Source: Zygnema cylindricum
Lineage: Eukaryota; Streptophyta; Zygnematophyceae; Zygnematales; Zygnemataceae
NCBI GenBank assembly: GCA_037447655.1
Contig: JBBHKE010002683.1
Coordinates: forward strand, 372,001-436,000
Length of the DNA: 64,000 nucleotides
Direction of reading: 5' to 3'
Made by a program: the position numbers and the translations under genes. The notes beneath the pieces were generated by a model. The model did not search any database and was not told the origin of the DNA. It saw only the letters and a program-made list of their open reading frames with translations. Below are positions 55,726 through 64,000 of the stretch, in pieces (positions within the stretch are counted from its first letter, which is position 1; each line of letters starts with the position of its first letter).

Positions 55726-56959
55726 TCCTCAGCTTCCGCAATAGATGTAGTGTTTATTCCATTGTCTTGAGCTTCCGTTCTTCCGTTATACAGAGTAAGG
55801 AATACATTGTCATACGTGGCATGCCACTTTATACGCAATGAAAATACAAATTATAAAGTCCTATTGTATAGCGTACTATATTTTTTCCCACTCATCGTCA
55901 ATTGTAAATTTACTGGTCTCGGAGCGATACATCGGGACCCCTCACCGTTCGATAACCGATAACCATCGCAATCACATTTATCACGCTAAGTTTTTTCCCG
56001 GTACACAACACAAACAAAATTGATTTTTTGGTCCCAATACATCATTTTGGTTTGTGATAATGACATTTGTTGAATAGTAAACGAACTAGTAAACAAAGGT
56101 TAGTAAACTGCAATAACTATAATAAATAAAGGTGTTTTCTCATGGCGTCATTGGATAAAAATAGAAATTCTGTTATTTATTTTCCAAAAAACCACATCTT
56201 GACTTCGATACAATAAATAAAAGTTAACGTTGGACCGTCTCATAGTATATCGGTGGATAGTAATGGATCCAACAACAAATTTATCTCCATTTGGTCTTAC
56301 CTTGGTAAGGTGCCAGCTTGTGGTAAGAAGCATAAGAACCTCCAACTACGAACACATCGGACAATAATCACGTATGTCTATCTTAGAAAGACAAAGGTAA
56401 TGATTAGACCACCACTATGGGATCACGTGAAATGTTATGACATCTATGTTTAAGGATTTTTTATTTTGTCAAACTTGTCTTTTAAGTTATGTCTCTCTTA
56501 TGCGAGCTTCGATTGAACGTCTCCACATTTTTTCTTCTTTTATTTGTGTATTCATTATTGTCGCTTTACATAGAGTAAAAATATATTTGCGTATATCACT
56601 CGCTACGTTGGCTATAGTAATATAATGTTTAAGAAAAGGAAAAAACAAAACTTTTCCGATCACAAGCTTGTTACCTTTTTTATTAGCGACGCACTAAAGC
56701 TATCTTAATAAATCTCTCATTATAAAAATGGTGTAAGGAGATGTGGTTTCGGAGTCGTAAATATGTAAAGACTTTGTCGATGACAACAATCATCATCTGA
56801 TGTTAGTGGCTTGGATGGAGATCAGAGTCCCCTAAGAAGTAATTGGGCCACCAACAGGGTTTCTATTTTATCATAAAAGATTGTGGTTTTAACATGGCGT
56901 ATATGTATAACTCTAATTTTGGTACATTTCTCCCATAGTGTAGTCTGTAATATAGAATA
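55726..56959. other. No gene recognised
   Basis: AT-rich sequence between the two palindromic repeats. Short frames lack motifs. Confidence 0.45.
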
Positions 56960-57155
56960 TTAGTAATCATTTGTCGATAACCGATATGCATATTTTTTTT
57001 TCCTACCGATAATCGATATATTAGCATGATATATAGATACTTGTGTTTTCACAATAATAAACCAATATTTACCGGTCTCTATCGCGATCGCACCAGTTTT
57101 CGATACCTATCGACGATGATTGTACAGTTCATACCGTAAAGCTGTATGGTTTATT
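56960..57155. repeat. Palindromic repeat P2 (decayed copy of P1)
   Basis: cctaccgataatcgatatatt, tatcgcgatcgcaccagttt-tcgatacctatcg and ttgtacagttcataccgtaaa follow P1 in the same order. Confidence 0.6.
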
Positions 57156-57221
57156 TAGTTGTATAATAATCACATATGACTATCATAAAAACACACAGGT
57201 AATGATTAGACTCTAGAATTT

Positions 57222-57409
57222 CAGGTTTTCTTTTAGTATTTTTTAGGTTTAACTTGTAAAATAAAAGGCTGAAAAGAAGCAAAGGCAGTCTACCTTTAAC
57301 TCTTCTCTCAAGCCCCCACACTTGCTACACTCACTAAACGCTAGAGAGGGAGTTAGAGCCATGGCTGCCTAAGTTGTCTAGAGAGATAGGGAGGAGGATT
57401 TTGGTAGAT
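57222..57409 (+). repeat. LTR-C-like fragment 2
   Basis: ttagtattttttaggttta, ctcttctctcaagcccccaca, gagccatggctgcctaag match the start of LTR C1. It is cut on the right by LTR G2. Confidence 0.75.
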
Positions 57410-58598
57410 TGTCAAGCTCGTGTGCGTCTTCGGCACATTTGCACTCCCAGGAGTTCCGGGGCCTCATTCCACTTTGTACGGACTCTAGCGTACGGAGAAG
57501 GAAGAGGACAACTAGCCAGATCAGATCTTTATATTTTCACTCTGGAGCCCTACGCAATTTAGTTCACCTGAAACGGAGGCCGAACGGCGGAGTTAGTCCG
57601 GTGCAAAGCGTCTGCTCCATTATATTGTGTGTTCTATGTAGCTCTAGTAGAGGGATACATTAGAGAACGACACGTAACCTTTGGGATTATCCCGTAGATC
57701 CTACTGTTAGTTGTCAGTAGGACGTTAGTTAAGGCCCAACAGCCGGGCAAAGCATTAATGACTTTGGGTCAAAGTTAGGCGGTTTCACGTCGAGTCAGAA
57801 CTTTGTTTCCATGTTGTGTATCATAGGAGGACCCTCAGCTGCTAATCTAGCCGGGACCAGTCTTCTAACTTTTAGCCCTGAGTGTAGTACAGTCTGTTTT
57901 GTCTTATGTCCGTACGATAACAATTGCTGGCCGCTGATTGGCTTGTCACATTGCTTTGACTTTGGAACTTGTAGTAGGACAAACACTGGTTGTATAAGGC
58001 ACTTTGGGGCCGAAGGAGACAGGTTGCTTTTCAGTACTGTCTCCTGAGAAAACCCCCAGAGAATTAAAATCAATCTTTCTGTTGGAGAACGGTTGCATTG
58101 TGTCGTTGACTCTATTGCCATCTTTGTTTTGGATTGTCTTTTGTGGAGACCGTAGCACAAGTGGGTAGTTAGCACTATCTCCTCTTTGGGCGGTTTGGAC
58201 TTTCGCTGTTTGAAACTAAGAAGAGTTTTGTCGGATCCTTGCGGTGGAACCGGGAGGGGTGAGGGAGAGTCATACCGGTCTTCGGGGCCATTGGGAGAGG
58301 TTTTCTTCTACTTAGTTTGGTCATCGTTGCACTCCGGGGTATGTGAATTCGCTTCACCATTATCATTTATTTCTATCTTTAATTCCATTCTCTGGGGCAA
58401 GGTGATATTGTTTAATCTGAAAAGCCGACATTTTTTATTTCTATATTTCTGCGTGGGAGTTATTTGCACACTCTTGTGGTCATCTTTGGGTTTGTCCGGA
58501 GTTTTTGCGGAAAGGATCGGACGACTCTCATTTCCTTCCTATCCTTTGGAGAGTAGCTGGGAGTGTGGCATTTAGTGGGCTTCCAGCGGAGTAGCACA
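57410..58598 (+). repeat. LTR G2 (1.19 kb, probably solo)
   Basis: It has TGTCAAGCTCGTG...GTAGCACA termini and is closely similar to G1. It interrupts an LTR-C-like fragment. No element interior adjoins it, and its flanks (tagat / tgaaa) show no duplication. Confidence 0.85.
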
Positions 58599-58814
58599 TG
58601 AAATCTGGGGGGGTACAAGGTACTTTTCTTTTCCACCCCATTCCTCCTTACTATCTATGCATCTCCCTGAAGGGGGGTAATGAACAAAGATGGGCATTGT
58701 CACGGATCCGGGGAAGCATCAGCATTTGGGGTGGATTGCAGGTTTCTCATGCACACCTCCTTGGACATCTTACCTGAACCTCCCGGTTCCCAGGCACGCT
58801 CGACAAGATTTACC
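58599..58814. other. Short unassigned spacer
   Basis: gaaatctgggggggtacaag to tttacc; no gene or repeat identified. Confidence 0.4.
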
Positions 58815-59689
58815 TGTTGAAAAGATGTAATGAATAGTTCACTTCTCTAATTTATTTCCACTTTAAAGAGAGAGAGTGAGGATCAAAGGTACGCCATGGC
58901 TGCCGCAATATTTAATAAGTGGCAGATTTAGAAGTAGGGGATATTTTACCAAAATGGTGCGTTGGTCCGGATTTGAACTCGGGTCTGCAGGCCACTATGT
59001 AGTCCTATGTTTTATCTACTAGGGCGTTATCGAAACGATACACGTGACAGGTTTCAAAGATATATAAACATTAACCCGTAAGCTAATTAACACCAGACTA
59101 ACGAAGATGAACAATTCATGCATATAAGCGAATCTGAATCGTGTAAGGACGACCACCATTTTAGCCGCCACACAAAGTGGGCTTTTGGCGGCATACAGAG
59201 ATACCGTCACGCGAAGCCACGTGGCGTCACATTATTTGATATCGGAGAAGATAGGAGGAGGAACCATGGCTCTCGATTTGACAGGTGTCAGCTTATAGAC
59301 CTTGTCGTACAATGGTTGTACAATAAGTGTATCGCCCATTGTACCTTTTTGTACTATAAAGTGTTCCTATTGGACTAGGGTTTAGTAGTAGGTAGTCGTG
59401 AGTAGGTAGACCAAGACTTAGAGATATTTAGGGACCTCTCTCTAAAAGAGCTTGTAACTATAACGGTCATCTTTGACCAGCCATAACTTACTGCTTAGAG
59501 GAGCAAATTCAGTGATTCTTTTTGCGTTTTGACTCAAGGGAGTCTTCTCCTCACAAAGGTGAGGGTGGTCAGAATATTTTTGTGCCTGGGCGGCGCTTAT
59601 TATGTGGGAAAGTGGAAGTGGAAAATATTATCCTAGAGGCTTTACATAGGCTGCTCATTGTGTGTGTCAATGAAGACCACAAAATTTCA
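58815..59689 (+). repeat. 5' LTR of element E
   Basis: It starts TGTTGAAAAGATG and ends CACAAAATTTCA right before a PBS. It holds the gccatggctgcc motif, a T-arm-like ggatttgaactcgggtc (antisense) near 58975, and the tagacca-agacttagagat R-like block. It is related to solo LTR D. Confidence 0.88.
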
Positions 59690-59704
59690 GGTTATGGGCC
59701 CACC
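59690..59704 (+). promoter_or_regulatory. Primer-binding site of element E
   Basis: GGTTATGGGCCCACC, identical to that of element A, complements the plant iMet-tRNA anticodon arm. Confidence 0.8.
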
Positions 59705-60009
59705 CTCTAGGGTGCCCAGATTCGATGGATCATACTTTTTGTATTTGGGAATGATGATGGAGGGAGAACTATTTGAGAAGCATGAATGGGGCATAGTGGC
59801 TGGACAAATTCGATGCCATGCCCACCTCCACCTAGGTTTCGAGGGACAAATTTTCCGGCACATCCGTCACTACAGTAGTTAGAACAGCTACTAGAATCAC
59901 CGAGGATGAAGATAAGGAAGGAGAGGAGATTGTCATGGAAGGAGAAAAGGGAGGATTTGCAACTCAGGTGACACCATTGTCCAAGGCGATACCGTTGTGA
60001 TTTGAAAAC

Positions 60010-60410
60010 TTTAATACTCTGTAGATGGGTCAGTGAGAGAGGGATTTGTACTTATAATATTTTTGGTATACACACTTTAGTACTGACCCATAATAGTGTT
60101 ACAGTAGTATAAGGATAAAAGAGTGTACCGTACTTCTATAGGGACACGCGTCGGCATATGAGGATTTTGCAGGTATTTCGAAATGGCGCCGATATTTTGT
60201 CGTATATTGAACAACGGATTCCCGGAATTGGACGAACGTAAATTGGACCAAACATCCTGTAAATTTAATAAATGGATTCAGTAGTGAACGTTGATTCGAA
60301 TCGTGTCGACGGACGCGATTCGCGTAGGAACACAAGTGAGTACGCACTCATGTGCTTCGTACTGCACAACAACAAGTCAGTTGGACTTATGCAGCAGCAC
60401 CACCAGCAAC
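60010..60410. repeat. Dispersed repeat copy 1 inside element E
   Basis: ttaatactctgta at its left edge recurs at 63632. Blocks such as gaatcgtgtcgacggacgcg-attcgcgt match gaatcgagtgaacggacgag-attcacgt near 63926. It may be an LTR of another family; boundaries are approximate. Confidence 0.5.
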
Positions 60411-61831
60411 GTTGACAAGGGTTTAGACTGACAGATCACAGTATGAAAATTGGAACTACAAAGAGAAGGTTGCTAAGCTATTAATTTTTAAAAGTGTAGC
60501 AAAAGGCATTGCCATTCCCCTTATGCATGTCAAATCTTCATCTCAGATTTGGATATCACTAGTTAACAAATATAAGAGTGGATAATTGCAGCAGCAACAG
60601 TTGGCAGAAAATAAGATCGTAGTTTATACTTATAAGGGAGGAAGCATGATTAATTATTGCAATGATTTAGGAGCATTGTTTGCAGAGCTAGATTGCAGGT
60701 AACTCATGGTATGAGAGACAAAGAGTGAATACATTAATGATGAAACTACTTGAAGAGTATGAGAATATCACTAAGTGATTGCATGACATAGGAGATAGCA
60801 ATTGGAATTGGGATGACACAATGGGAATAATTTTAGTGAAAGAAAGCACTATAGAGCTTAGGAGAGGGAATCTCAGTGTTCAAGGATTGTCTGCAAGAGC
60901 TGATTGGCGGAAGCGTGATGAGGAGAGACGGAAAGATCCCTATCGAAACTTTGGTGGAAGAGGACAAGGTCGTGGCAGATTTGATTGACAGAGGAGAGGA
61001 ACTTCTTGATGAGGATTATGTCACTTCTGCAAGAAACCGGGACACTATATGGCAGATTGTGTCAAACTTGCCGATCTTCGACTGAAAAATGGACAAGGAA
61101 CCTCAAAGGATGGAGGAAAGAAAAATTCTTTTCTAACTCAAGGTCATGATGAGGAAGAGGACGAAGAAACCTAACAGGAAGCGGAGCTTGAGGAGCTTCT
61201 TCTTAATCAAAAAACCACTGAAAAGCATGTCGACATTTCACGGAGACAAAAGTGTGCTTTCCGAGGTAAGAGGGATCCACCCGAGGATGGGTGGATCATA
61301 GACAGGGGCCTCAATGCCTATGTGCAAAGATAAGAGGTGTTTCACTAAACTGAGAAAGATCCAAATAGTTGAAATAGAGTACGGAGATGGTAGAGTGAAA
61401 ACCACAAGTATTATTAGAACTATTGACTTGAATGTTTTAGTTGATGGAAAGGCCTCAATTGTAACACTCTCGGACGTTCTTCACATTCCACAGCTTAGCA
61501 AGAACCTAGTCTCAACAGCTGTCCTAGATGAAAAGGAGTTTAAAACAGGAACTAGGAAAGGAATCTTCACAGCAAGCTTTGATAATGAGGTTTATTTCAT
61601 AGCTGAGAAGGGCAGTCAAGGAATGTTCAAAATTGTTCTTTGCAATGAAACGAGTGTTCTCTACTCGTGTGCAAGTGAGATGATGCTTTGGCATTAAAGG
61701 TTGGGGCATGTGCATCTAGATAGATTAAAGAAAATGAAAAAAAAGGAATAGTGGAGGGTATTACTTTTGAGGATGATGAGACCTTTGATGATTGTAGTGG
61801 ATGTGCCCAAGGGAAGATTCATAGACTTCCA

Positions 61832-62125
61832 TCGGTCGTACAAATGTACGCCGCAACCCAAAAAAAAATCTACTCCTCGAATTTGTACAAAGACCACTAC
61901 GATCACTATGACACAAACTGTACAATGACCGGGACCTTCCGTACATACAGTTCAAGTAAGACAACACACAAATAACTCTCACACACAAAATCAACATTTA
62001 AACCAAACGTACAATGGTTGTTAAGCTGCCAATCGACGCTAACACAAATCCCACAACGTAAAACATAACAATTCCCCTTGGAATGTGGGAATTATCGAAC
62101 CACCACCTCAACTTCAAAATAACGT
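61832..62125. other. Unassigned segment between elements E and F
   Basis: It is ACA-rich (gacaacacacaaataactct) and replaces the rest of element E. No gene is seen. Confidence 0.4.
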
Positions 62126-63640
62126 AAACGAGTGAGTGGACGAGTGAGGCGTCCATCTAGTATACCACCCCTCTAAGGTTTCGAGAGAGCACATTTACCA
62201 CAGATGAAGATCCAACTCCATTGGAGAAGATAAAAAAAAGGAGAAAGAGATATCTACACCAATAGCAACCGGTTGAACAACTTTGCCACCGGTTTCGAGA
62301 AACGAGGAGAATGATATTGATGCTTGGGATTATAACAATATGGCAACAAAGTGTTTCATTCTCCGACATCTCACTGAAGGACTTGCATCTCCTTATTTGC
62401 AAGTAGAAAGAGCATTAGATATATGGGTGGCACTCATAGATATATACCGAAGTGGTTCTATTCAACAAAAATAGTTGGTAGATCCAAAAATAGTTGTATA
62501 TGTCTACAAAGGGGGGAAGATGTTAGATTTTTGCAATGAGCTTGCAACACTCTTTATGGAGTAATAGAGTGCTAGAAAAGTAGAAACTGAAAATGAAAAG
62601 GTTCATTGCTTACTCATGAAGCTATTCGATGAGTATGGCAATATATTTTCTATCGTGTAAAGGACGTACCAAACTCCAGGTGGACTTGGAATTCTGTGGT
62701 AGGGATGATTCTCGTTCGGGAGAATACCATAGAGATTTGAAAGGGGTGGACTTGGAATTATGTGGTAGGGATGATTCTCGTTCAGGAGAATACCATAGAG
62801 ATACGAAAGGGAGGAAAAAATGGACAAGTCTTGGCTGCCGAGACCGATTGGAGGAACAAGGACTTAAAGAAACCCTTCGGAAGCTATGGAGGAGAGGGAT
62901 AGAAAAATCAATCTGATGAGTTTGAACCGAGGGTTCCCAAGGAGCTTTGTCACTTCTGTAAGAAACAAAGGCATTACATGTCAGAATGTTCTAAGCTAAC
63001 AAAGCTTCGACTAAAGTAGGGACAGACAAGAGGACCTCCGAAAAGGAAGAAGAAGGCACTTGTGACGCAAGAACATCAGGAGGAGTCTGGGGACAATGAG
63101 CTCATGTTGGATGAAGAGATGAAGGTGAAGACCGAGGTCGAAAATTCACGAAAGCAAAAATGCGCATTCGGAGGATTGATACGTGAAGCAAGCTGGATTG
63201 TGGATTCGGGTGCTTTTATGCACATGTGTAAGGATAAAAACATGTTCACAATAATAAGAAAGATTCCCACTGTAGAGATAGAGTATGGGGATGAGAGGGT
63301 AAACACTACTACCTTGGTAGGATCGATAGATCTAAAAGTATTAGTGGAAGGAAAAACATACATAGTTACATTCTTTGATGTGTTGTTTATTCCTAAGTTG
63401 AACAAAAATCTCATCTCAACATTTGTGTTAGATAACAAGGGTTTTGAAACTAACACTAAGAAATGAGTTTTTACTGCTAGATTTGAAGTGGAAGTTTATT
63501 TCACTACTAAAAAGGGTAGCCAAAAGATGATAGGCTGATTTTAAGCAATGAAAAGAATAAACTTTATTATATTAGTGTTCATGATATAATGTTGTGGCAT
63601 AAGAGGCTTAGACATGTTGAAATAAGAAATCTTAATACTC
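62126..63640 (+). pseudogene. Element F gag-protease (copia), decayed
   Basis: It lacks a 5' LTR. It has DAWDYNNMATKCFILRHLTE, ALDIWVALIDIYRSGSIQQK (then a stop), YVYKGGKMLDFCNELATLF, and the knuckle CHFCKKQRHYMSEC (about 62948-62989). The protease is WIVDSGAFMHMC with DSG intact. VEIEYGDE and LFIPKLNKNLISTFVLDN follow, then HKRLRHVEIRN. A 66-bp tandem duplication lies at 62681-62812. It is interrupted at 63641 by the dispersed repeat. Confidence 0.82.
62681..62812 (+). repeat. 66-bp in-frame tandem duplication in element F gag
   Basis: tggacttggaattctgtggt starts the first unit and tggacttggaattatgtggt the second (62747). Both run to ccatagagat-gaaagg. It adds 22 codons. Confidence 0.85.
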
Positions 63641-64000
63641 TGTAAACAGCGTTGTGAGGAGAGACCAAGTACTTAGAATATATTCGGTCTGGGTACGTTG
63701 TTATACTTACCTCATTTAGTGTGACAGTAGCAGTAGTACTTTTGAGTGTATTGTACCTCTGCAACGACACTTGTCATAAAATGAACATCATACAAGTATT
63801 ACGTAAAAGCACCGACACACTTTACCACGCGTCACACATCGAACGAATACTGTTGAAGAATCGGACGGACGAAGACCCAACCGATTGTCCGGGAGAATGG
63901 TGGTACAAACAACGACCGTAAATTTGAATCGAGTGAACGGACGAGATTCACGTGGGACCACAAAAATGACTCATTACTTTGTACGACTTCATGTGACATG
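63632..64000. repeat. Dispersed repeat copy 2, cut by window end
   Basis: It starts ttaatactctgta like copy 1 and ends with the gacggac/gattcacgtg blocks. No gene is supported in it. Confidence 0.5.

Larger units (their letters stand above)
59670..61831 (+). pseudogene. Element E gag-protease-integrase start (copia), decayed
   Basis: The Gag ATG (59670) in the LTR gives MKTTKFQVMGPPSRVPRFDG. A dispersed repeat at 60010-60410 interrupts. Gag resumes as YENWNYKEKVAKLLIFKSVA, QIWISLVNKYKSG and YTYKGGSMINYCND. The knuckle CHFCKKPGHYMADC is at 61019-61063. The protease site is WIIDRG (DSG lost), then VEIEYGDG, LSDVLHIPQLSKNLVSTAVL and a stop after MMLWH. The integrase tail CSGCAQGKIHRLP ends at 61831 where unrelated sequence starts. 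Confidence 0.82.

Noticed and set aside
47511-58598. One complete 11 kb LTR element bounded by G1 and G2
   Set aside because: Outer flanks do not match, a host-gene exon and LTR-C fragments lie inside, and G2 interrupts an LTR-C fragment.

Overview
The window looks like nuclear DNA of a streptophyte, possibly a charophyte alga of the Chara type; the species cannot be fixed from sequence alone. Four observations support this: a secreted protein ending in a plant PR-1-type CAP domain (HNAARAAVGV, GHYTQ/IVWR, YDPPGN) split by introns; the first exon of a plant-like ARFRP1 GTPase; LTR elements whose primer-binding site matches the anticodon arm of plant initiator tRNA-Met; and a LINE of a kind known from green plants. 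There is no bacterial-style gene packing, and most of the window is transposable-element debris.

Layout. 1-723: LTR fragment. 735-16615: a roughly 0.84 kb TIR element (H1) that has swollen to 15.9 kb because it hosts a Ty1/copia element (A, 1044-14913, minus strand) and an LTR (C2, 15093-16258). Element A itself hosts a second copia element (B, 3435-9785, TSD GTTAT) inside its reverse transcriptase and a solo LTR (C1, 11452-12635, TSD TTTCC) inside its protease/integrase region. 16735-23025: foldback MITEs, a small TIR element, a LINE 3' fragment, and a three-level nest (solo LTR D inside TIR element H2 inside a foldback element). 23051-29550: a minus-strand non-LTR retrotransposon split by a 1.6 kb insertion. 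29745-33320: foldback and TIR elements, again nested. 33937-39851: the main host gene. 40030-45740: simple repeats and a gag-only copia relative. 46031-58598: TIR elements, a large LTR element with gag and protease but no visible polymerase, two copies of its 1.19 kb LTR, and an isolated first exon of ARFRP1 (54145-54237, minus). 58815-64000: two decayed plus-strand copia elements and dispersed repeats.

Main host gene. Seven exons (33937-39851, plus strand) join with matching phases into a 373-residue open frame: signal peptide, a domain resembling beta/gamma-crystallin or peptidase-inhibitor I36 folds, a Pro-rich linker, an eight-cysteine module, and a CAP/PR-1 domain. A TATA box and G-box lie upstream. 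This multi-domain secreted PR-1 protein is the most interesting coding content.

Other themes. The copia elements appear to use a half-tRNA(iMet) primer, and Gag is translated through the primer site. Their LTRs carry antisense tRNA T-arm-like motifs. A family of TIR elements with TNA target duplications repeatedly serves as landing sites for retroelements. All calls are from reading the sequence; no alignments or searches were run.
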